Source: an uncultured Bacteroidales bacterium (lineage in GTDB: Bacteria > Bacteroidota > Bacteroidia > Bacteroidales > UBA932). From it: a DNA stretch of 12,429 bases. The position numbers were made by a program, and so were the translations under genes. Location: contig CALBPX010000019.1 in assembly GCA_937899055.1 (NCBI GenBank), forward strand, positions 1-12,429. The letters are read 5' to 3'. Of this stretch, positions 6,211-12,429 are shown one piece after another (the stretch's first letter is position 1; each line of letters begins with the position of its first letter). Below the pieces are notes generated by a model that made no database searches, was not told the origin of the DNA, and was given only the letters and a program-made list of their open reading frames with translations.

Positions 6211-8471
6211 ACAGAATAATGACAAACAGGCACAACCCGCACAAATTACAAGAGAATGCTTCAGAAAAGGCAATGAAAAAGAAGTCTTTCTGGGTGGGGC
6301 TGATTCTGATTGCCGCTGCTGCTGTTTTTCTGGAAGCTTTATCCCTTCTTCAGGTATATTATGCAAAAAAAGGAATCCGTGCAGAAGCCATTGCCAAAGC
6401 CGAAACCCAGTTGGTTTCCGCAAAAAACAGCATCCTGAATATAGTAAACCAGGTAGAAAGCGCCGTAAGAAACAGTATATGGGTTGCGCAGTGGTGTCTG
6501 GAATTTCCGGACAGTCTTGCCAACATACCCAAAATCATAGTAAACAACAACCCTATAGTTGCTGGTTCTGCAATAGCCATAGTTCCCGGCTATTACAAAA
6601 AAATGCCGCTCTATGCCCCATACTATGCAATTGCAAACGGAGATATCATAGACAAGTCTTTGGCTACAGCCGATTACGATTACCCTTCAAAGGAGTGGTT
6701 CACAAGGCCCATAGAGAAAGATAAGGGTTACTGGTCTGAACCATACATAGATAGCGGAGGCGGAGAAATCCTTATGACCACCTACTCCGTTCCTATAAAA
6801 GATAAGAACGGACGCATAGCGGCAGTCCTGACCGCAGACTTGGATCTTGGATGGCTGTCATCGCTGATGGAAGGTATAAAAATATACCCCAATGCTTTCA
6901 GCACCGTTATCAGCCGCAGCGGCAAGATTATGGTCAGCCCGGCTGAAACTCTGGTAATGAAAAGCAATATCAACGAGTTTGCCAAATCTTCCAAAGACTC
7001 CAACGACCTCAAGAGGCTCAACGATGCCACTCTCAACAGAGAAAGCGGAAACATTCAGCTTACCTATGAGGGCGAGAAGAATATAGTCCTGTTCGGCCCG
7101 ATAGACAGGACCGGTTGGGCCATAAACATATTTCTGCCTGAAAAGGAGGTGTTTGCCAACCTCAACAAACTCACAGGCTCCATAAGGATTCTCCAGATTT
7201 TGGGTCTTCTGGTGCTGTTTTTCATAATGCGTGCTGTAGCCAACAGCCAGATTCGCCTGAAGGCCATAAGCGAAAGGAAGGAGAAGATGGAGAATGAACT
7301 TCACATAGCCAGCAAAATACAGATGTCTATGATTCCCAAGATCTTTCCTCCGTTCCCAACCAGAAAGGACATAGATATGGCTGCTGCTATTGTTCCCGCC
7401 AAGGAAGTTGGAGGAGACCTCTATGACTTTTTTATCCGCGATGAGAAACTCTTCTTCTGCGTGGGAGATGTTTCCGGCAAAGGAGTTCCGGCTTCCATGG
7501 TGATGGCGGTCACCAGAAGCCTTTTCCGCAGTGTCTCCTCAAGAGAAGACAGCCCCTCCGCTATTGTCTCTTCCATCAACGACAGCATGGCTGACATGAA
7601 TGAAAGCAATATGTTCGTGACTTTCTTCTGCGGAGTGCTGAACCTTTCTGACGGCCAAATTAAGTACTGCAATGCGGGCCACAACGCTCCCTTGCTCCTC
7701 ACCGATAACATAGAAAGTCTCAATGTCGTTCCCAACCTGCCCATCGGAATACTCAAAGGAATGAGCTACAGCGAGCAGGAGACTTCTTTCAGATACGACG
7801 ATGCCATTTTCCTATATACAGACGGCATCACCGAGGCTGAGAATATAAATCACGAACTTTTTGGCCTTGAGAGGCTTAAGCATTCCCTCTCCGGAAGGAA
7901 GGCCTCTTTCAAACACCTCGAGCAAGTACAGAGAGTTGTTGCCCGGTTTGTGAACGGAGCACCTCAGAGCGATGACATGACAATGCTGTTTATCCACTAC
8001 CTGAACAAAGATGCCGATGTTTCCGGCAACAATTCCGCAACCAGCTCCAATGAAGCCATAGGTTCTTACAGCCTACGCATAACAAACGACATACAGCAGA
8101 TAAGCAGGCTTTCAGACTTTGTCAGCCATATCGCTGAGGAAAACAAAATTTCCCCCAAGCTCTGTTCCAGCATAAATCTTGCTGTTGAAGAGGCCGTAAC
8201 CAACATTATAAACTATGCCTACGAGGACAAGAAAGATATGCCTATAGACATAAATGCGTCAGTGCGCGGTGGAGAGATACAATTCAACCTGATAGATTAC
8301 GGCAAACCTTTCAACCCCACTTCCGCCCCTAAGGTCAATACGACATCCGATGCCAGCGAACGCCCGATAGGAGGCTTGGGCATACACCTTTACAAAAACA
8401 TTATGGACAGGGTGGGCTACTCATATAAAGACGGCAAAAACATCCTGACGATGACAAGGCGCTTTGCATAA
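6207..8471 (+). CDS. Membrane sensor with PP2C/SpoIIE phosphatase and RsbW-like HATPase domains
   Basis: This is a 754-residue inner-membrane protein that joins both enzymes of a partner-switching circuit. A first membrane segment lies at about 28-50 and a second at about 325-343. Between them is a dCache-like extracytoplasmic sensor; WFTRPIEKDKGYWSEPY followed by TYSVPIKDKNGRIAAVLTAD is characteristic of it. A coiled-coil-like linker (about 345-370) with no recognisable HAMP leads to a PP2C domain (370-598) with GGDLYDFF (D404), VGDVSGKGVPAS (D421), YTDGITEAEN (D539) and QSDDMTML (D589/D590). The C-terminal HATPase (about 622-754) keeps E662 and N666 in VEEAVTNIINYAY and the GGLGIHLYKNIMD lid motif, so kinase activity is plausible. 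The ATGA overlap with the upstream gene supports the start at 6207; the ATG at 6273, just before the hydrophobic segment, is an alternative. Its likely substrate is the STAS protein encoded next. Confidence 0.88.
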   Translation: MNRIMTNRHNPHKLQENASEKAMKKKSFWVGLILIAAAAVFLEALSLLQVYYAKKGIRAEAIAKAETQLVSAKNSILNIVNQVESAVRNSIWVAQWCLEFPDSLANIPKIIVNNNPIVAGSAIAIVPGYYKKMPLYAPYYAIANGDIIDKSLATADYDYPSKEWFTRPIEKDKGYWSEPYIDSGGGEILMTTYSVPIKDKNGRIAAVLTADLDLGWLSSLMEGIKIYPNAFSTVISRSGKIMVSPAETLVMKSNINEFAKSSKDSNDLKRLNDATLNRESGNIQLTYEGEKNIVLFGPIDRTGWAINIFLPEKEVFANLNKLTGSIRILQILGLLVLFFIMRAVANSQIRLKAISERKEKMENELHIASKIQMSMIPKIFPPFPTRKDIDMAAAIVPAKEVGGDLYDFFIRDEKLFFCVGDVSGKGVPASMVMAVTRSLFRSVSSREDSPSAIVSSINDSMADMNESNMFVTFFCGVLNLSDGQIKYCNAGHNAPLLLTDNIESLNVVPNLPIGILKGMSYSEQETSFRYDDAIFLYTDGITEAENINHELFGLERLKHSLSGRKASFKHLEQVQRVVARFVNGAPQSDDMTMLFIHYLNKDADVSGNNSATSSNEAIGSYSLRITNDIQQISRLSDFVSHIAEENKISPKLCSSINLAVEEAVTNIINYAYEDKKDMPIDINASVRGGEIQFNLIDYGKPFNPTSAPKVNTTSDASERPIGGLGIHLYKNIMDRVGYSYKDGKNILTMTRRFA

Positions 8472-8486
8472 CCAGAAATCAAAAGT

Positions 8487-8493
8487 AAAAGGA
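8487..8493 (+). promoter_or_regulatory. Shine-Dalgarno-like sequence before the STAS gene
   Basis: AAAAGGA lies 9 nt before the ATG at 8503. Purine-rich sites like this are uncommon in Bacteroidota. It supports the ATG at 8503 over the in-frame TTG at 8464, which lies inside the preceding gene. Confidence 0.4.
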
Positions 8494-8502
8494 CACCTAT
8501 AT

Positions 8503-8805
8503 ATGAAGATTAACACCAAAAGGCTCGAAGACACTGTTACCGCAGAACTTATCGGCAGGCTCGATACCCCTGCTTCACTGGAAGTCGGAAACGATTTGCT
8601 AATTCTCCAGAATGATGCAGACAAAACCATAGTTCTTGACTGCACCGCTCTGGAATACATTTCATCATCCGGATTGCGAATTTTCCTCACACTCCGAAAA
8701 GCTGCCAACCAGAAAGGCGGAAAGGTAGTTGTGAAAAACATCAATGACAACATACGCAGCGTTTTTATGATGACCGGCTTTCTGAACCTCTTTGAAATAA
8801 TCTGA
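8503..8805 (+). CDS. STAS-domain anti-anti-sigma-type protein (SpoIIAA/RsbV-like)
   Basis: This 100-residue single-domain cytoplasmic protein has the size and pattern of SpoIIAA/RsbV. A first strand region with TAELIGRLDT is followed by IVLDCTALEYISSSGLRIFL. S56, directly before G57, aligns with the serine phosphorylated in SpoIIAA (S58); S55 is adjacent. In known partner switches the unphosphorylated form binds an HATPase partner and frees its target, the kinase domain phosphorylates the serine, and a PP2C phosphatase reverses this. Both enzyme activities are encoded by the preceding gene, 31 nt upstream. No sigma factor or other obvious output protein is encoded nearby, so the target is unknown. 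It has its own purine-rich ribosome-binding site. Confidence 0.9.
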   Translation: MKINTKRLEDTVTAELIGRLDTPASLEVGNDLLILQNDADKTIVLDCTALEYISSSGLRIFLTLRKAANQKGGKVVVKNINDNIRSVFMMTGFLNLFEII

Positions 8806-8808
8806 GCT

Positions 8809-9615
8809 ATGAACACAAAAACACCTTCAACAATTGCAGCAAGAACCATTGTTGCAGTAGTTTTCATATTATCCTCTGCCATATTTTCAGGATGCTCCAA
8901 GACACATAAAAGCATACTTGTAGAGCAGATAGAAATTACCCCAAACAGCTTGGAAACCATTGTTGGGCAGAGCCTTGACGTAAGCATCAGCACCCTTCCT
9001 GCCAACGCCACCAATGCAGGGGAACTGACCGTATCTGCCACAAAGCCGGAAATTGCCACCTACGAGAACGGCAAGGTAACAGGCGTTTCCGCTGGCAGCA
9101 CAACCCTTACTGCCATCTGCGGAGCCGTAAGAAACACCGCCAACATCAAGGTTTACTGGTATCTGACCAAGAACAACACCTCCTACCCAATCAAGGACGC
9201 AAGCGGCTACAAGTACTTTATGGGCAGCCCTGAGGTTGATGCATACGATGTAACATTCTCAGATGGCACGGAGAGACTCCGCATCTGGATTCCGGCCAAG
9301 GTTCTAGGCAAGACTATAGATGTTTCCAAGCCCCTTCCGGAACTGGACGAAGATCACTTCACCTGTTTTCTGGATTCACACAGGAACGAAAATGAAGATG
9401 AAATATCTCTATGGATGAATGAGACGTCAGCGCCCATATTCAGAAACAACGAATGGGACATACTGCCAATCACCGCAACCGGAACATTCTGCCTGAACTT
9501 CATTCCATCTGTAGGCTATGTTGCTGATATTGACGTGCATCTGAGCAACGGACAAAAATGGTTTCTCCACTACGAAGGCCCAATTGCCACTAAAGATGAA
9601 GGCGAAAAGAGCTGA
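8809..9615 (+). CDS. Lipoprotein with one Big2-like Ig domain and an unrecognised C-terminal domain
   Basis: The protein has 268 residues. The N-terminus is a signal peptide with a hydrophobic stretch (about 12-26) and a lipobox IFSGC, giving lipid-modified C29. No acidic export signal directly follows the Cys (SKTHKS), so surface exposure is not indicated. Residues 37-115 form a Big2-like immunoglobulin fold: VEQIEITPNSLETIVGQ at the start, then VSATKPEIATYENGKVTGVSAGSTTLTA. Residues 116-268 contain several short strand-like stretches with aromatic residues (SYPIKDASGYKYFMG, LRIWIPAKVLG, KWFLHYEGPI); I do not recognise this domain. The gene starts 3 nt after the STAS stop and is the last gene of the cluster, so it may be an envelope partner of the upstream sensor. 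It runs toward glnS and is separated from it by 78 bases. Confidence 0.82.
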   Translation: MNTKTPSTIAARTIVAVVFILSSAIFSGCSKTHKSILVEQIEITPNSLETIVGQSLDVSISTLPANATNAGELTVSATKPEIATYENGKVTGVSAGSTTLTAICGAVRNTANIKVYWYLTKNNTSYPIKDASGYKYFMGSPEVDAYDVTFSDGTERLRIWIPAKVLGKTIDVSKPLPELDEDHFTCFLDSHRNENEDEISLWMNETSAPIFRNNEWDILPITATGTFCLNFIPSVGYVADIDVHLSNGQKWFLHYEGPIATKDEGEKS

Positions 9616-9693
9616 CCAGCCCGGACTATGACCATCAGGCGGTTTTGGTGTTCTTATTTGATTAACAGTTGTTTGGCTATTGCCATCTGGTTT

Positions 9694-11373
9694 CTACTTC
9701 ATCTTGAAGTTGTCCTTGAGGGTGCAGGTGCGGTTAAATACAGGAAGTTCGGGTGTGCTGTCAGGATCCTTGAAGAAATAGCCTGTCCTTTCAAACTGAA
9801 CAGCAATACCTGAATTATCCTCAGCGATAGCGGGTTCCGCATAGGCGGTTACGATATCCATGGAATGAGGGTTAAGGAAGTCTTTGTAGTCTGACTCGGC
9901 CGGAATCTGATCCATGAACTGTTCGGTAAAGAGGCGATCTACAAGCCTTACTTCCAACTTTTTGGCATGAGCTATGCTCACCCAGTGGATAGTTCCCTTA
10001 ACGCTTCTCCAGGGGCCGGCTCCAGGCTTGGACTGCGGGTCATAAGTGCAGAATATTTTTGTGATGTTGCCGTCATTGTCTTTGACTATGTCTTTACACT
10101 TGATGATGTAGCCGTACTTGAGCCTTACCTCGCCACCGGGTTGCAGGCGGAAATACTTCTTAGGAGGGTTCTCCATAAAGTCTGCCCTTTCTATGTAGAT
10201 GTGCCCGGTAAATGGAATCTTACGCTTGTCTCCGTCCGGAAAAGCCGGGTTCATAGGAGCCTCTACCCAATCCACCTTACCTTCCGGCCAGCCTTCGAGT
10301 TCCAGTTCAACAGGGTCAAGAACAGCCATATAGCGGTTGCTCCTTGCGTTGAGGTCTTCTCTGACGCACCATTCCATGAGGCTGAGGTCTATGATGTTGT
10401 CGCGCTTTGCAACTCCTACCTTTTCTGCAAACATCTTTATGCTCTCAGGAGTATATCCTCTTCTTCTTATGCCGCAGATTGTGGGCATGCGAGGGTCGTC
10501 CCAACCCCTTACATAGTTGTTCTTTACAAGCTCCAGAAGCTTGCGTTTGCTCATAACGGTATAGGTCAGGTTGAGTCTTGCAAACTCGTACTGATGGCTT
10601 GGGAAAATCTCCAGTTTTTCTATGAACCAGTCGTATAAAGGACGGTGGACGTCAAACTCCAATGTACAGATACTGTGAGTGATACCTTCTATGGAATCGC
10701 TCTGGCCATGAGCAAAGTCATACATCGGATAGATGCACCATTTGGTACCGGTACGGTGATGAGGAGTGTAGTTGATACGGTAGATTATAGGATCTCTGAA
10801 AAGCATGTTCGGATGCGCCATGTCTATCTTAGCACGCAGAACCTTTTCACCTTCCTTGAACTTTCCGTCTCTCATTGCGCGGAACAGTTCCAGGTTTTCC
10901 TCCGTGCTGCGGTCTCTCCAAGGAGAAGGGGTTCCGGGTTTCTGAACCGTGCCGCGGTTGAGGCGGATCTGCTCCAAGGTCTGGTCATCTACATAAGCCA
11001 AGTCCTTCTGAATCAGAAGTTCAGCCCAATCATACAACTGCGGGAAGTAATCCGAAGCATAACGTTCCTCTGCCCATTGGAAGCCAAGCCAGCGGATGTC
11101 CTGCTTTATGGAATCTACATACTCAACATCCTCTTTTGTAGGGTTGGTGTCGTCGAAACGGAGGTTGGTCTTGCCACCGTATTTCTTAGCAACTCCAAAG
11201 TTCAGGCAGATACTCTTTGCATGCCCTATATGAAGATAACCGTTAGGCTCCGGAGGAAAACGGGTGAGTATGCTCTTGTGTTTTCCGGATCTGAGATCTT
11301 CCTCTATGATTTCTTCTATGAAGTTGAGGTTTTTGGACTCCTCAGCAGTGGTGTTGAGATTTTTGTCTTCCAT
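9694..11373 (-). CDS. glnS: Glutaminyl-tRNA synthetase
   Basis: GlnRS charges tRNA-Gln with glutamine, so direct glutaminylation is expected in this organism. From the ATG at 11373 the protein has 559 residues, close to E. coli GlnRS (about 554). The class I signatures are present: FPPEPNGYLHIGHAK (HIGH at 48-51) and VMSKRKL (MSKRK at 274-278), the GlnRS form of KMSKS. Other blocks typical of GlnRS are RFDDTNPTKED, YPMYDFAHGQSDSIEGITHSICTLEF and WDDPRMPTICGIRRRGYTPE. The C-terminal half holds the two-barrel anticodon-binding region. An in-frame TTG at 11394 would add seven residues, but it sits where transcription is expected to start, so the ATG is preferred. It is convergent with the lipoprotein gene and divergent from yicC. 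Confidence 0.97.
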   Translation of the reverse strand: MEDKNLNTTAEESKNLNFIEEIIEEDLRSGKHKSILTRFPPEPNGYLHIGHAKSICLNFGVAKKYGGKTNLRFDDTNPTKEDVEYVDSIKQDIRWLGFQWAEERYASDYFPQLYDWAELLIQKDLAYVDDQTLEQIRLNRGTVQKPGTPSPWRDRSTEENLELFRAMRDGKFKEGEKVLRAKIDMAHPNMLFRDPIIYRINYTPHHRTGTKWCIYPMYDFAHGQSDSIEGITHSICTLEFDVHRPLYDWFIEKLEIFPSHQYEFARLNLTYTVMSKRKLLELVKNNYVRGWDDPRMPTICGIRRRGYTPESIKMFAEKVGVAKRDNIIDLSLMEWCVREDLNARSNRYMAVLDPVELELEGWPEGKVDWVEAPMNPAFPDGDKRKIPFTGHIYIERADFMENPPKKYFRLQPGGEVRLKYGYIIKCKDIVKDNDGNITKIFCTYDPQSKPGAGPWRSVKGTIHWVSIAHAKKLEVRLVDRLFTEQFMDQIPAESDYKDFLNPHSMDIVTAYAEPAIAEDNSGIAVQFERTGYFFKDPDSTPELPVFNRTCTLKDNFKMK

Positions 11374-11398
11374 AATGCAAGATTGTTTTTTCAAACGG

Positions 11399-11406
11399 CA
11401 AATATA
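11399..11406 (-). promoter_or_regulatory. Bacteroidetes-type -7 promoter element for glnS
   Basis: On the minus strand this reads TATATTTG, an exact TAnnTTTG match. It predicts a transcription start near 11392-11395 and a leader of about 20 nt to the ATG at 11373. Its -33 region would fall close to the yicC -7 element. Confidence 0.55.
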
Positions 11407-11431
11407 CTCATTTCTGCTCGAGAAAATATAT

Positions 11432-11439
11432 TAAATTTG
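11432..11439 (+). promoter_or_regulatory. Bacteroidetes-type -7 promoter element for yicC
   Basis: TAAATTTG matches TAnnTTTG exactly and is followed by TGC, as at 3610-3620. Its last base is only 6 nt before the ATG at 11446, so the transcript would have almost no leader if both that start codon and this promoter are right. Confidence 0.55.
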
Positions 11440-11445
11440 TGCGAT

Positions 11446-12312
11446 ATGATAAAATCTATGACAGGCTACGGAAAAGGCGAATGTACCCTTTCCGACCACA
11501 GCAAAATAACCGTTGAGATTAAATCGCTGAACGGAAAAAATGCAGACATAAGCATCAAAGGTTCTTTTTTGCCAAAAGAGAAAGAGCTGGAAATAAGAAA
11601 GTTGCTGGCAACAGAACTCGTGCGCGGAAGCATAGACTTTGCCATCGGCCAGGAAATGAAGGGCGGAGTTCTGAAAAAGCAGATCAACACTCAGGCCGTA
11701 AAAGCATTCATGAAACAAACGGAAGGCCTGATTGCTTCGGACAACATATCCCAAAGCATCATACTGTCTGCCATTCTTAGGATTCCGGATGTGATTGAAA
11801 CTCAGGAGCAGGAAATCTCAGACTCGGACTGGGCAAAGATAGACCGGGCCATAGCTCAGGCCATAAAAAAGCTGAATGCATACCGTACGGCAGAAGGAAA
11901 GGCCCTGGAAAAGGACGTTTTGCAAAGAGTTGGCAACATTCTTGCATATCTGGAAGAAGTAAAGAAACTGGATGTCAAGCGTGTACCGGCCATAAAGGAA
12001 AGGCTCCGGCAAAAGATAGGCAATGCCGCCGAAGCCAATCCGGAAAGGCTTGAACAGGAACTGGTCTTTTATGTAGAAAAACTCGACATCAACGAAGAAA
12101 AGGTCAGGCTTGCCCAGCATTGCAGCTACTTTACAAGCACCCTCAGGAAAGAGCCGCTGGCGGGCAAGAAACTGGGCTTCATAGTTCAGGAGATGGGGCG
12201 AGAGATCAACACCCTGGGAAGCAAGGCCAACGATGCCCTAATCCAGGCACTCGTAGTAAAGATGAAAGACGAACTTGAAAAAATCAGGGAACAGAGCCTG
12301 AATATACTGTAA
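11446..12312 (+). CDS. yicC: YicC family endoribonuclease-like protein
   Basis: YicC proteins are conserved bacterial proteins of about 290 residues; E. coli YicC has been reported as an endoribonuclease. This copy has 288 residues. The N-terminal signature MIKSMTGYGKGE and the following VEIKSLNGKNADI are typical of the family. The C-terminal DUF1732 region is well kept: EKLDINEEKVRLAQHCSYF, GKKLGFIVQEMGREINTLGSK, then ANDALIQALVVKMKDELEKIREQ. The open frame continues far upstream, but only as antisense of glnS, so the family start at 11446 is used. The ATG at 11458 (MTGYGK) is an alternative that would leave a short leader. The next gene is a lipoprotein 20 nt downstream, with no promoter-like element between them. 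Confidence 0.94.
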   Translation: MIKSMTGYGKGECTLSDHSKITVEIKSLNGKNADISIKGSFLPKEKELEIRKLLATELVRGSIDFAIGQEMKGGVLKKQINTQAVKAFMKQTEGLIASDNISQSIILSAILRIPDVIETQEQEISDSDWAKIDRAIAQAIKKLNAYRTAEGKALEKDVLQRVGNILAYLEEVKKLDVKRVPAIKERLRQKIGNAAEANPERLEQELVFYVEKLDINEEKVRLAQHCSYFTSTLRKEPLAGKKLGFIVQEMGREINTLGSKANDALIQALVVKMKDELEKIREQSLNIL

Positions 12313-12332
12313 CAATTAAAAATCAAGCAGTT

Positions 12333-12429
12333 ATGAAAAGATTCATATCACCTTTAAGATATTTGCCCATTGCGGTCTGTGCGCTGATGGCAGTCTCTTG
12401 CGCAACCCCGCAGGTAATGAGGTTCAATG
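12333..12429 (+). CDS. Putative lipoprotein, N-terminal part (truncated by window edge)
   Basis: An ATG 20 nt after the yicC stop opens a frame that stays open to the window edge (32 residues). The first 22 residues form a signal peptide: basic MKRF, a hydrophobic core LPIAVCALMAV, then the lipobox AVSC with lipid-modified C23. The mature part seen is only CATPQVMRFN, too short to name a family. It is likely a lipoprotein co-transcribed with yicC. Confidence 0.7.
   Translation, partial: MKRFISPLRYLPIAVCALMAVSCATPQVMRFN

Noticed and set aside
9616..9693. Possible bidirectional terminator between the lipoprotein gene and glnS, including a TGGC-TATT-GCCA hairpin at 9674-9685
   Set aside because: The stem is only 4 bp and has no adjacent T-run on either strand; too weak to annotate.
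9628..10638. Plus-strand open frames 9628-9813 and 9967-10638
   Set aside because: Almost wholly antisense to the C-terminal half of glnS; no domain recognised.
10645..11445. N-terminal extension of the YicC frame
   Set aside because: It is the complement of glnS and precedes the family-typical MIKSMTGYG start, and it would have to run through the yicC promoter element.
1..12429. Mobile element, phage island, CRISPR array or RNA gene
   Set aside because: No transposase, integrase, direct-repeat array, tRNA-like or rRNA-like sequence was seen, and the cluster is flanked by intact housekeeping genes with no obvious change in codon use.

Overview
The window looks like chromosomal DNA from a member of the Bacteroidota, probably Bacteroidales; the family cannot be told from the sequence alone. 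The reasons are four clean matches to the Bacteroidetes -7 promoter element TAnnTTTG just upstream of genes, the near absence of Shine-Dalgarno sequences, lipoproteins with a typical signal peptidase II box, and housekeeping proteins (PdxA, RecG, GlnRS, YicC) with Bacteroidetes-like features. Coding density is very high and no non-genic stretch exceeds 300 bases. I saw no mobile elements, tRNA, rRNA or CRISPR.

Layout. (1) Bases 1-1351, minus strand: pdxA followed 3 nt later by rnhA (RNase HI), which is cut by the window edge. (2) Bases 1410-3581, plus strand: recG, divergent from pdxA. (3) Bases 3645-9615, plus strand: six tightly packed genes that look like one operon. They encode a RelA/SpoT-type alarmone synthetase, a stand-alone HD-type alarmone hydrolase (MESH1-like), an APH/choline-kinase-fold phosphotransferase, a membrane sensor fused to a PP2C/SpoIIE phosphatase and an RsbW-type HATPase, a STAS anti-anti-sigma-type protein, and a Big2-domain lipoprotein. 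(4) Bases 9694-11373, minus strand: glnS, convergent with the operon. (5) Bases 11446-12429, plus strand: yicC, divergent from glnS, then the start of a lipoprotein gene cut by the right edge.

How the genes may work together. The flanks are ordinary housekeeping genes. The six-gene cluster is the notable part: it places a synthesis/degradation pair for a (p)ppGpp-type nucleotide next to a complete partner-switching circuit (phosphatase, kinase domain and STAS substrate) driven by an extracytoplasmic sensor, with no sigma factor in view. Internal gaps are 3, 16, -4, 31 and 3 nt. The only promoter-like element I see for the cluster lies before the synthetase and is embedded in a 9-bp perfect inverted repeat. 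A joint envelope-signal/alarmone module is my inference; the domain calls rest on visible motifs.
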